Origin: a virus
Reading direction: 5' to 3' (one strand)
Length of the DNA stretch: 21,569 bases
Virus record (IMG/VR): IMGVR_UViG_3300042261_001033
Span: 1-21,569 of that record
Position numbers and translations under genes: made by a program. This document shows, piece by piece, positions 14,824-21,569 of this stretch. Position 1 is the stretch's first letter; every line of letters starts with the position of its first letter. A model generated the notes under the pieces. The model saw only the letters and a program-made list of their open reading frames with translations. It was not told the DNA's origin and searched no databases.

Positions 14824-15291
14824 ATGGCAATTAGCGCAGCGACAACAGTCGAGAATCCACTACCGGTATCGAAGTTCCGGGCCAATATCACAGGGCTCGA
14901 TCCGTATGTTATCATAAACTACAAGCCGCCGGTGAGCGAGGTCGGCAAGCGCGACCTACGTTCCGGCGGGCAGACCATACCCGTCAAACATGTCGGAGAT
15001 CATAAGGGATACGAGTTCTCGATGACTGTGATCGTGCCGGCCGCGGGCGATCAGCGCACCTTCCTATGGAAGAAGCACAAGGCGTGTCTGACACGCAACA
15101 AGAAAGAGGCGGCATTCGATATGTCGGTCACGCACCTCGGGCCCAACGATGAGCCGTCCATAGAATATGAGCATGAAGCAGCCCAGATATCAAAATTCGA
15201 GCTTTCCGAACTCGACTCGACCAAGGACTCGGACAACATGACCATTAAGCTCGAACTTATGTGCGACAACTTCGACATGGTGGAGAGATAA
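14824..15291 (+). CDS. Tail tube protein
   Basis: The 155-residue product directly follows the sheath gene, is the usual size for a myophage inner-tube subunit, and is rich in strands (YEFSMTVIVPAAGDQRTFLW, NMTIKLELMCDNFDMVER). Tube subunits stack as hexameric rings inside the sheath and form the DNA channel. An AGGAG site precedes ATG 14824. The call depends on order and secondary-structure impression, since tube sequences diverge strongly. Confidence 0.75.
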   Translation: MAISAATTVENPLPVSKFRANITGLDPYVIINYKPPVSEVGKRDLRSGGQTIPVKHVGDHKGYEFSMTVIVPAAGDQRTFLWKKHKACLTRNKKEAAFDMSVTHLGPNDEPSIEYEHEAAQISKFELSELDSTKDSDNMTIKLELMCDNFDMVER

Positions 15292-15293
15292 TC

Positions 15294-15401
15294 ATGCGCA
15301 CAAGCCAGAAGAAAGCTGCGAGCTTTATTTTTAACGACCTTGCGCCAGCGCTAACCGGCGACGCCAACAGGGTCGCGCCTTTCGGGGGGCCTAACGAATG
15401 A
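15294..15401 (+). CDS. Very small gene (35 codons) between tube and chaperone
   Basis: An ATG lies two bases after the tube stop and eight bases after GGAGAG. The frame runs for 35 codons to a TGA that overlaps the next ATG as ATGA (15398-15401). The product has a basic start and ends NRVAPFGGPNE. The exact fit between both neighbours, with ribosome site and overlap, makes real translation likely. It may act mainly as a coupling leader. No function is recognised. Confidence 0.5.
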   Translation: MRTSQKKAASFIFNDLAPALTGDANRVAPFGGPNE

Positions 15402-16126
15402 GCATAGCCACCCGCCACAGACTGCTTCCTGTATCCGGCATGGAACTGACGACCAGGAAGCCGGACGGAAACGCTGAACAGCTCCTTTCCACCAACCTCC
15501 ACAGGATACAGGAAGTCCTGCCGGACTACTGGATACATTGCATTGTGTCGTTAGGAGATAGTGGCAAGCCAAACCGGAAACAGATACTGGACCTGACAGT
15601 GCAGGATCAGCGAGTGATGGCTGTCGAGATTGGCCGGTGCGCGTACCCGAAAGGGGAGATGAAGCTGGGCGGCGCATGCCCTCACTGCGGAAGACCTCTG
15701 CGGCTCACGGCCAAATTGGACGACCTGGACGACGACTATCGAGATATGCCGGACGACCTGGGCGTGGGGCACACCGAATGGGATATCGAGATACCGGAGA
15801 TCGACACTACCGTAACACTCGGATACATCACAGGCCACGATGAGTTGTGGCTGCGCAAGAAGAAGGGGTTGCTGTATACGCTGCATCGCCACATCAAGGC
15901 TCTGAATGGCAATACGAGCGTCCCGTTCTCTACGGTGCTGGGATGGGATTCGGAAATACACAGGACGCTGCGCGAATCGGTGCAGGAGCACGATTGCGGC
16001 TACAACACCATGATGTACCTCATCCACGAAGAGTCCGATTGCAACAAGGCTATTAATTACGACCTACTAACGGACCCTTCTTTTTTGATGCCGGGCTTGC
16101 CTGGGCCTACCGCCTGGGCTCGTTAG
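15398..16126 (+). CDS. Tail assembly chaperone, zero-frame product (T4 gp26-like)
   Basis: The 242-residue protein sits between tube and tape measure, where tailed phages encode tail-assembly chaperones. It has a two-cysteine motif ACPHCGRPL (about residues 92-100) after an IGRCAYPKGEM segment. This matches the layout of T4 gp26-like baseplate/chaperone proteins: a helical start, a LTVQDQRVMAVEIG helix, then a CxxC element. Near its end, the codons TCT TTT TTG (16079-16087) contain a canonical -1 slippery heptamer, and the downstream frame is open into the next short gene. Only the last 12 codons after the slip site are unique to this form. The function is inferred from synteny and the frameshift. 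Confidence 0.75.
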   Translation: MSIATRHRLLPVSGMELTTRKPDGNAEQLLSTNLHRIQEVLPDYWIHCIVSLGDSGKPNRKQILDLTVQDQRVMAVEIGRCAYPKGEMKLGGACPHCGRPLRLTAKLDDLDDDYRDMPDDLGVGHTEWDIEIPEIDTTVTLGYITGHDELWLRKKKGLLYTLHRHIKALNGNTSVPFSTVLGWDSEIHRTLRESVQEHDCGYNTMMYLIHEESDCNKAINYDLLTDPSFLMPGLPGPTAWAR

Positions 16127-16338
16127 GAGTGATCATGGGGCATGTGAACTACGGTCCACTATACCCCATCGGTGACCCGGCCACCGAGGCGAGGATCATA
16201 AGCTACTATGCCCGCCAACATTACGGCGATGTTATGCGATGGCCCTGCTCGGAGAGGCGGGAGTTCCTGGAGTGGTTGCGACAGGAGAAGGAACGGGAAA
16301 AGAAAGCTATCGAGGAAGCTGGAAAGGTTAGACGCTAG
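15398..16338 (+). CDS. Frameshifted tail assembly chaperone (fusion product)
   Basis: Slipping back one base at 16081-16087 joins residues 1-230 of the chaperone to 83 residues encoded in the -1 frame from 16087 to the stop at 16336-16338, giving about 313 residues. The junction reads DPSFL then DAGLAWAYRLGSLGV. The added part includes YYARQHYGDVMRWP and a charged helix EWLRQEKEREKKAIEEA, similar in kind to the T or E' extensions that bind the tape measure while the short form coats it. The efficiency of shifting cannot be read from sequence. Confidence 0.7.
16081..16087 (+). promoter_or_regulatory. Programmed -1 frameshift site T TTT TTG
   Basis: The heptamer T TTT TTG is correctly phased for the chaperone frame (tcT TTT TTG) and is the same slip site described for the P2 tail genes E/E'. 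After a -1 shift, reading continues without a stop from 16087 through the next frame to 16338. Location before the tape measure gene is where such sites are conserved in tailed phages. No clear downstream pseudoknot was worked out. Confidence 0.78.
16135..16338 (+). CDS. Chaperone frameshift extension, possibly also started independently
   Basis: This 67-codon frame has its own ATG at 16135 with AGGAG (16125-16129) five bases upstream, so separate initiation is possible. A GTG at 16129 is less likely because it overlaps the ribosome site. The frame is nevertheless open upstream to the T TTT TTG slip site, which suggests its main use is as the C-terminal extension of the tail chaperone. The product ends with a highly charged helix. 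The stop overlaps the GTG of the tape measure gene as TAGTG. Confidence 0.6.
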   Translation: MGHVNYGPLYPIGDPATEARIISYYARQHYGDVMRWPCSERREFLEWLRQEKEREKKAIEEAGKVRR

Positions 16339-18515
16339 TGCTTAAGGATGTAGGTGTAAATTTCAAGATGACCGGGGCGGATGCGTTCGCCGGGGCCATG
16401 AAGACTGTCCAGAACTCGTTCGAGCAATTGTCCCGTTCTATGGACCGCACGCCTAACAACGTAGACAAGCACTTCGGCCAGATGGCCAAGGCTGCACAGG
16501 CCACGGCGCAGAGTATCCAGCGATCGATGACCATGGCCAAGACCGCCATGGCAGCCGTGCTGACCGCCAAAGGAATGGGAGCCGGGTTCGATTGGGCGCT
16601 GGGATCCAAAGATGTCAGCGACGCAAAAAGCTTTTTGAGAGCCTCAGGAATGGATGAAACCACCATGGCGGCGTATGAAAAGCAGCTCAATGCCAATCGA
16701 AAAAAGATGATTTCTGACAAACAGGACTACTGGAAATCAGTTCGTGAAATCGATTCAGCTTTTGCTAACAAGCCACTCGATCAGCGTATCGGCGTTGCAG
16801 CCATGATGCCACATTACCAGAAGTTGCTACGTATGAGCCAGGAGGAATCTGCCCAGTTCATCAAACAGATGGATGCATCGTTCGGTCAATTCTTGCCTGC
16901 CGATAAACAGGCTACTTTCGTATCGGATCTTCTGGGCCGCATCCATGCGGCGTCAACTACGACAAAGGTCAATGCGAATGAAATAACGCAGGCAGCGACC
17001 GCCGTATCTCCTACCTACCTTCAGATGGGCCGATCGCTCGACGACATGGTGTCGGAATTGGCCTACATGATCCCAAGCATGGGTTCCGCCGAAAAAGCCG
17101 CCACATCCATTCGAAATACATGGACGCAAGCCGGTGAAGTTTACGGAAAGCTGGCGGCCGAGGTCACGGAAGCGAATTTCCGTCAACGATTTATGGGCAA
17201 GAGTCCGTGGAAGACAATGGAGGACCTGAAATTTGCAGCGAACTTCCAAGGGAATGAGCAAGCCCAGGAAATGCTGAAGACCCTGAAGGCGCACAAGGAA
17301 TACTTCGGAGAGAAAGAACAGGCCGAGGCAGGGCGTATTCTCACTCAGGAAAAGAATATCCCTAAATACATGAATACGGTCGGCCAATTAGTGGATCGCC
17401 TCAAGGCAGAAGGGGGCGACTGGATGGGCAAGCTGGGGGACATTGTTGGCCGAGAGAATGTGAATGGGTTCCTCAGGCTTCTTGATGGATACCGCTCGGG
17501 CATGATCGATCAAACAAAGAAGTCCATACAGGTTGGCGGACAACAAGCCATAAGCTACGCTGAGAACCAGGGAATGAAGGGGATCTGGGATAAGTGGGGT
17601 CTGGTCAAACAGCAAGCCGAAGACCTGTCTGGCGATTTTAAAAAAATGTTTGAAGAGCCCCTCATCAAGATAATGGAGCAATGGAAGACGTCTCTCGAAG
17701 AACTCAGATCCATTATTGGCAAAGATGCAACCGGGGATATTCAGAAGAACATAAGCGGTTTCACCACGGGGCTTTTCGGGGGTCTGTCCAAAGGCTTGCT
17801 TGGATCTGATAAATCCTTTTCTGACTGGTCAAAAGGCCAGCTCGGGGGGATGCAGTCCCAGGGATGGGATAAGGCAGGCGAAAGCATAGGCGAAAAGTTT
17901 GGTGGCGCTATATCCACATTCGCTACGGCAGCTCAGAAGTTCGCAGAGATCGTGTCATATATTCACGGCCTTCTTCCCAAAGAAGAAAAAGAGAAGCCAA
18001 AATATCCGGCGACACAGGGCATGGTCGATAACGCGGCCACAGCAGTGGGGGCTGGCGCGGGTTATAAGATTGCCGGTGCGCCGGGGGCCGCTGCTGGCGC
18101 TTACGGCGCGCGACAGATAGCAGGAAGCTCATGGGGCCTGACAGCGCTAGGCGCCGGAGTAGGCGCGCTTCTTGGAATCCCGTTTGGGCCTGCTGGCATG
18201 GCGGCCGGGGCGTTATACGGGGGGCTTGCTGGCGGTTCGGTGAAACCCCTGCAATCGATAGTGGAAGACCAGGCTCAAGGTCGCGGGATAGACATGCACG
18301 GTGGCGGGCACGAAATGAACAGCTATATGAATCAGCCTAGCCAGGTGGTCGTGCAGCCAAACACCAAAGTCGAGAACAAGATCGAAATCATAGCTGATGA
18401 GGAAAAGCTGGCCGGAGCGCTAAGCGCCAGAGTCAAGAGCGAGATCAAGGAAGAGATGTCGTCCGAACGGGATCGTTCCCGCCAGAACGCCCTGGACGGA
18501 TTTATGGGGAGGTAG
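16338..18515 (+). CDS. Tail tape measure protein
   Basis: At 725 residues this is among the longest genes in the tail module and sets tail length. It begins with a helical segment (GVNFKMTGADAFAGAMKTVQ), has long coiled helical tracts, and carries a Gly/Ala-rich hydrophobic section at about residues 565-632 (GAPGAAAGAYGARQIAG, ALGAGVGALLGIPFGPAGM) of the kind thought to insert into the host membrane. The C-terminus is charged (EEKLAGALSARVKSEIKEEM). The GTG start overlaps the previous stop. Residues about 100-455 use codons unlike the neighbouring genes: few ATA isoleucines and mostly CGN arginines, which hints at recombination. No lytic transglycosylase or peptidase motif is visible. Confidence 0.85.
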   Translation: MLKDVGVNFKMTGADAFAGAMKTVQNSFEQLSRSMDRTPNNVDKHFGQMAKAAQATAQSIQRSMTMAKTAMAAVLTAKGMGAGFDWALGSKDVSDAKSFLRASGMDETTMAAYEKQLNANRKKMISDKQDYWKSVREIDSAFANKPLDQRIGVAAMMPHYQKLLRMSQEESAQFIKQMDASFGQFLPADKQATFVSDLLGRIHAASTTTKVNANEITQAATAVSPTYLQMGRSLDDMVSELAYMIPSMGSAEKAATSIRNTWTQAGEVYGKLAAEVTEANFRQRFMGKSPWKTMEDLKFAANFQGNEQAQEMLKTLKAHKEYFGEKEQAEAGRILTQEKNIPKYMNTVGQLVDRLKAEGGDWMGKLGDIVGRENVNGFLRLLDGYRSGMIDQTKKSIQVGGQQAISYAENQGMKGIWDKWGLVKQQAEDLSGDFKKMFEEPLIKIMEQWKTSLEELRSIIGKDATGDIQKNISGFTTGLFGGLSKGLLGSDKSFSDWSKGQLGGMQSQGWDKAGESIGEKFGGAISTFATAAQKFAEIVSYIHGLLPKEEKEKPKYPATQGMVDNAATAVGAGAGYKIAGAPGAAAGAYGARQIAGSSWGLTALGAGVGALLGIPFGPAGMAAGALYGGLAGGSVKPLQSIVEDQAQGRGIDMHGGGHEMNSYMNQPSQVVVQPNTKVENKIEIIADEEKLAGALSARVKSEIKEEMSSERDRSRQNALDGFMGR

Positions 18516-18520
18516 GCCGA

Positions 18521-18976
18521 GTGGAGCGGGTGGTAAAGGGCATGATTCTGCCGATAGATAGCATAGGCGCTCCGGTGCTGTTTCAGTACAACCCGGATGT
18601 GTTGCGAGGGCCGACTATCGCCCCGCAATATGCCGCGCTGTCTGTTGCCGGACGCGAATTACCCTACCTGCAGTATCAGGGTGGCGGGATGAGCGCAATG
18701 CCTTTCGACCTGACATTCCATACGGAATCTGACGGAGGCGTTGCCGTCATGGCAGCGTGGCTATCCCTGGTCTCGCTGACCAGCGCAATTTCCTTCGGGT
18801 TTGGCGCGGCAAGGCCGCCGCGAGTAGTGTTCATACTCGGGAGTTGGCCCCGCTACACATGGGTGATTACCGGCCTGAACCCGAACTTCGCTATTGGCAC
18901 AGGCGGGACCTTCCGGAATACATTGCTACCTTCGCAAGCGATCATAGGGATCACACTGACGAGGTGGGTCGGATGA
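18521..18976 (+). CDS. Baseplate / hub-associated tube protein (CIS-tube-like)
   Basis: The 151-residue protein includes VLFQYNPDVLRGPTIAPQY near the N-terminus, the Phe-x-Tyr-Asn-Pro pattern found in contractile-injection-system tube-initiator proteins that often carry LysM domains. Here the length stops short of any C-terminal LysM domain. The next strands (MSAMPFDLTFHTESDGG, RVVFILGSWPRYTWVITGLN) continue that fold. It would link the tube to the hub. GTG start, with GGAGG at 18508-18512. The stop overlaps the hub gene as ATGA. Confidence 0.7.
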   Translation: MERVVKGMILPIDSIGAPVLFQYNPDVLRGPTIAPQYAALSVAGRELPYLQYQGGGMSAMPFDLTFHTESDGGVAVMAAWLSLVSLTSAISFGFGAARPPRVVFILGSWPRYTWVITGLNPNFAIGTGGTFRNTLLPSQAIIGITLTRWVG

Positions 18977-20220
18977 ACCTGTCCTACGCTCAGGCGCTAG
19001 TCGCAAACTTCACCTATCAGGGAGATCCGAGTTGGATCATCACCATAGGCCCCATGAGTTTCACGTCATGGGACGGGAACGGCGCGCTACTGAAGGGGTG
19101 GAAGCTGAAAGAGGATGAGCAGAACCAGTCGCAGATCGACGTGACTCTAGCCAACCCCAACCAGATACTCAGCGGCGTGTTCGGCTACGGCATGCCGATG
19201 ACACTGCGGTTCGGATATGGGATGAACTTCAGCCCTACGGCGCACCTCCCTGTCGCGCAGGTTAAAGAGAAGTATTCTTCGAGCGACCACATGACCGTCA
19301 CAGTGACCGGACGCGACGACACACAGAAAATGTCCGGAGGCAACAATAAGGGTAATCACGGCAAGAAATCGGACAGGGAATTAATCAAGGATCTACTCCA
19401 GAGCCGCGGGTTGAGCATGTCCGGCAACTCGGACAGCGTCAGCGACGGATGCAAGGGCGCACTCATGAATGAGAGCGACCGGGCAGCTGCTTACAGACTG
19501 GGGAATGCGCAGGGGCCGGGTTCGTCCGCGTCCAGTAGCGGATCGGGGACATCTCCTGCAAGTCCGTACGGGACGGAGTCTTCGTCTACCATCGAGGGGC
19601 AGGAGGCTCAAAGGGACGCCGGCTATACGTTCAGTAGCGCAGAGGGATGGGGAGAGAAGAAGGGCAAAGGCAGAGACAAGAACAGAGGCGGGAACCATAG
19701 TGGCCGCCAGAGCCAGGCCCCCATCAAGGCGAAGCTGGTGTTGCGAGGGTTCCCTACTATCAGGGCATGCGGCAACGTGGGCATAGCGGGAGTCAAAGGC
19801 AAGGCGTCGGGAACGTATTACGTGAAGACCGTCGAGACGGAGTGGGAGAATAAGGGCATGATAACCACGCTCGACATGGAGCGCGGGGGAACCGGATCGG
19901 GTGGAGTTGGTGGTTCGGCGCCAGTGATCATGCGAGCAAATATATGGCAACAGGGCGAAGTCTATCTAGGGCCACGCCAGTCGTTCGGGATGCCTCAAGC
20001 GACATTCATATATGGTCAGGACGCGTTCTGGATGGACTTCGAGTACATCGAAGCGCCGCAATCCAGCAGGGGCGGCGGCGAAGGCGGACAGGGGGGGAAA
20101 TCCAAGGGCGAAAGCCACGACCTGAGAGATAGACTCAAGCCTATAAGCACAGAGGATTCCGGCGCATCTTCCGGCCAAGGCGGTTCGACCGCGACAGGCG
20201 CGCCTTCGTCTGGGCAGTAG
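18973..20220 (+). CDS. Baseplate hub protein (gpD / gp27-like)
   Basis: The 415-residue product follows a tube-initiator and precedes the spike, the place of the trimeric hub (P2 gpD, T4 gp27). The N-terminal part has hub-like strands (GALLKGWKLKEDEQNQSQID, PMTLRFGYGM) and HMTVTVTGRDDTQKMSG, a typical hub element followed by the usual ELIKDLLQSRGL helix. Residues about 175-255 are a low-complexity Gly/Ser/Arg-rich stretch. The conserved fold resumes at IKAKLVLRGFPTIRACGNV and GTYYVKTVETEWENKGMI. The C-terminal 60 residues are again Gly/Ser-rich. I chose ATG 18973 (ATGA overlap). The same frame is open to 18757, but that stretch is antiphase to the upstream gene. Confidence 0.8.
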   Translation: MNLSYAQALVANFTYQGDPSWIITIGPMSFTSWDGNGALLKGWKLKEDEQNQSQIDVTLANPNQILSGVFGYGMPMTLRFGYGMNFSPTAHLPVAQVKEKYSSSDHMTVTVTGRDDTQKMSGGNNKGNHGKKSDRELIKDLLQSRGLSMSGNSDSVSDGCKGALMNESDRAAAYRLGNAQGPGSSASSSGSGTSPASPYGTESSSTIEGQEAQRDAGYTFSSAEGWGEKKGKGRDKNRGGNHSGRQSQAPIKAKLVLRGFPTIRACGNVGIAGVKGKASGTYYVKTVETEWENKGMITTLDMERGGTGSGGVGGSAPVIMRANIWQQGEVYLGPRQSFGMPQATFIYGQDAFWMDFEYIEAPQSSRGGGEGGQGGKSKGESHDLRDRLKPISTEDSGASSGQGGSTATGAPSSGQ

Positions 20221-20231
20221 ACAGGGGAACA

Positions 20232-21170
20232 ATGTTAGACGGACCACCGAGCGAATTCTATCCATCGCCACACCTGATGCAGCAGTTTATGAGTTTGCAT
20301 CCCGCAGTGGTGAAATGCGTCGCGGATCCGGAAGGGCGCGGACGCGTCCAGATCGAGTGCGCCGGACTCCTGGGTACGGGACAGAAGAATTGGACCTGCT
20401 GGGTGGAGCAATGCGCTAACCCCGTCGGATCAGTAATGAAGGACGGAGACGAGGGGGATTGGTGGCCAATGCAGGCTGGATCAGCGTGTTTGGTAGGGTT
20501 CGTCTGCGGCAGCCCGAAGGTGATGTTCACGATCCCCGGCCCTCCCGCTGCCGATGGCGCAGAGCAACTCATGCCGGCGGAACCGAAGAGCTACAACGAC
20601 GGCCGCAAGATCACACGCTGCAGGATCCGAAAGTCCGAGGCAGGCCACACCCTGCTGATGGATGACAACGGCAAGTCGGAGCTCCTGGCGCTGCTCACAT
20701 GGACAGGCGCAGGCTTTGTGGCGCACGAGCCGGGCAAGGAAGAGGACGAGCAGGAATCACCCGACCAGGAAAGCAAGCCCCGAAAAGGACAGCGACGTGG
20801 AACAAAGAACGTGGCGGCCGGGACAGCTCCAAAACCATCAGAAGTTATTGAAGGCGGGTCCGGCTATTACAAGTGGGCAGACCTCATGGGTAACGGGTTA
20901 TGGACCCAGGCCACAGACCAGGGGCGGAACAAGCTCGTATTGAAGGCCCACAAGAAAGATGGCTCGGTAGGCTGTTCGATTGTGATGGACCCGGAGAACG
21001 AAACCGTTCTGATCTCGGGCGGCAAGACGCAGATTCAGGTGCTCGGGGACGTGGACCGGATATTCGGCACCAAGATCATGATTCTGAAGGCCAAGTTCAT
21101 TGAGGTAAAGGATTTCATCAAGGCGATTACGGACAAGCTCAAAGAGCGAATGAAAAAATACGACGAATAA
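20232..21170 (+). CDS. Baseplate spike protein (gpV / gp5-like OB domain)
   Basis: The 312-residue protein starts with an OB-fold of the spike family at about residues 22-110: VKCVADPEGRGRVQIECAGL (the Asp-Pro-x-x-x-Gly-Arg-Val hallmark), then GDWWPMQAGSACLVGFVCGS. A strand pair RCRIRKSEAGHTLLMDDNGK follows, then a charged linker (about 165-205). The C-terminal strands (NKLVLKAHKKDG, IVMDPENETVLISGG, KTQIQVLGD) suggest a triple beta-helix tip, and a terminal amphipathic helix (FIKAITDKLKERMKKYDE) ends it. It would form the trimeric needle tip that pierces the host envelope. No lysozyme domain is seen. AGGGGA lies before the ATG. Confidence 0.82.
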   Translation: MLDGPPSEFYPSPHLMQQFMSLHPAVVKCVADPEGRGRVQIECAGLLGTGQKNWTCWVEQCANPVGSVMKDGDEGDWWPMQAGSACLVGFVCGSPKVMFTIPGPPAADGAEQLMPAEPKSYNDGRKITRCRIRKSEAGHTLLMDDNGKSELLALLTWTGAGFVAHEPGKEEDEQESPDQESKPRKGQRRGTKNVAAGTAPKPSEVIEGGSGYYKWADLMGNGLWTQATDQGRNKLVLKAHKKDGSVGCSIVMDPENETVLISGGKTQIQVLGDVDRIFGTKIMILKAKFIEVKDFIKAITDKLKERMKKYDE

Positions 21171-21207
21171 ACCGGCCCAGGCCGTGAACACATAGGAGCG
21201 CATAACA

Positions 21208-21569
21208 ATGGCTTACACAAAGAAACTGATCGGGAACATCACCAAGGGCGCAGTCACACAGCGCGGAAACAAACGGCTACAGGCTCTCGCCGATACTTGT
21301 GATGAGAACTTCTCCGACATAGAGTCCACGCTGTCAGACATAGCGGTTGAAGCGACTGCGGACCTCGTCGGATGGATGGTGACAGGCAATACTGAGACCG
21401 GCATCGCAGTAACGTATCAAGACACTGACAATACGCTGGATTTCGTCGTAGCCTATGGCACGGAACCCGGGGCGGTTTCAAGTTCTACGTCCGGGCAAGC
21501 CGGAACAGCGGATTCAGCCAGCCGCTCCGACCATAATCATGACCTTGGAGCACATGCCCACACCGGCGC
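21208..21569 (+). CDS. Tail fibre or fibre-like baseplate protein, 3' end outside window
   Basis: An ATG at 21208 with AGGAG (21194-21198) opens a frame that runs off the end without a stop, giving at least 120 residues. The N-terminal part is helical (RGNKRLQALADTCDENFSDI). It is followed by TYQDTDNTLDFVV, a motif common in phage fibre repeats, and a Ser/Ala/Gly section ending SRSDHNHDLGAHAHTG, a His-rich turn found in trimeric fibre shafts. Position after the spike supports a fibre or receptor-binding role. The C-terminal receptor-binding part is not visible. Confidence 0.7.
   Translation, partial: MAYTKKLIGNITKGAVTQRGNKRLQALADTCDENFSDIESTLSDIAVEATADLVGWMVTGNTETGIAVTYQDTDNTLDFVVAYGTEPGAVSSSTSGQAGTADSASRSDHNHDLGAHAHTG

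Noticed and set aside
18757-18972. Upstream extension of the hub gene
   Set aside because: It lies wholly inside the preceding gene in another frame. The ATG at 18973 forms a standard ATGA overlap and begins with hub-like sequence.
19393-19950. 185-codon - strand frame inside the hub gene
   Set aside because: It is antisense to the Gly/Ser-rich hub region, whose GC-rich codons leave few stops on the other strand. It has Arg/Pro/Leu-rich shadow composition.
21173-21184. CGGCC-CA-GGCCG palindrome after the spike gene
   Set aside because: The stem is short with a 2-nt centre and no T-tract. It is easily a chance occurrence in GC-rich sequence and does not match the other repeated palindromes.

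Overview
This window is the late, virion-building half of a temperate tailed phage with a contractile tail (a myophage). It is preceded by its integrase and an apparently intact phage attachment site. Every convincing gene lies on the + strand and genes are tightly packed: stop and start codons overlap as TAATG or ATGA at many junctions. Base composition is moderately GC-rich. The host cannot be named from sequence alone. The attachment core is the 3' half of a bacterial tRNA-Arg(CCT), start and Shine-Dalgarno signals are bacterial, and one intergenic gap holds a GTCATTCC...GGATGAC palindromic repeat of a type scattered through many Gram-negative and candidate-phylum genomes.

Layout. 1-1019: the 3' part of a tyrosine recombinase and a small unknown gene. 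1020-1658: a non-coding region with a 47-bp tRNA-derived att core flanked on both sides by GTGCAACCA repeats (probable integrase arm sites), a hairpin just after the core, a possible promoter, a 10-bp inverted repeat, and a roughly 155-nt segment that folds into a closed multi-branch RNA ending in a T-tract. 1659-3814: terminase small and large subunits. 3811-9320: head module (portal fused to a MuF domain, protease fused to a probable scaffold, decoration-like protein, major capsid protein). 9333-12443: connector and tail-completion genes. 12443-15291: tail sheath and tube. 15294-16338: a 35-codon gene and a tail-assembly chaperone with a -1 frameshift site. 16338-18515: tape measure. 18521-21170: baseplate hub-associated protein, hub and spike. 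21208 to the end: start of a fibre or baseplate gene that leaves the window.

How the parts work together. The terminase pumps DNA through the portal into a capsid matured by the protease. The connector, completion and terminator proteins close the head and tail ends. The chaperone pair loads the tape measure, around which tube and sheath polymerise on the baseplate. Because both att arms are present next to int and the late operon, the sequence appears to represent the excised, circular or virion form of the phage rather than an integrated prophage. In the lysogen the late operon would lie just downstream of the restored tRNA-Arg, and int would lie at the opposite end.

The most unusual points are the structured RNA ahead of the terminase genes; related beta-rich domains inserted once in the decoration protein and twice in tandem in the sheath; a carbohydrate-binding-like domain inserted in a head-tail connector; palindromic dispersed repeats in the gaps of an otherwise compact operon; and a P2-like T TTT TTG frameshift that joins the chaperone to the next reading frame. 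No lysis, replication or repressor genes are visible.
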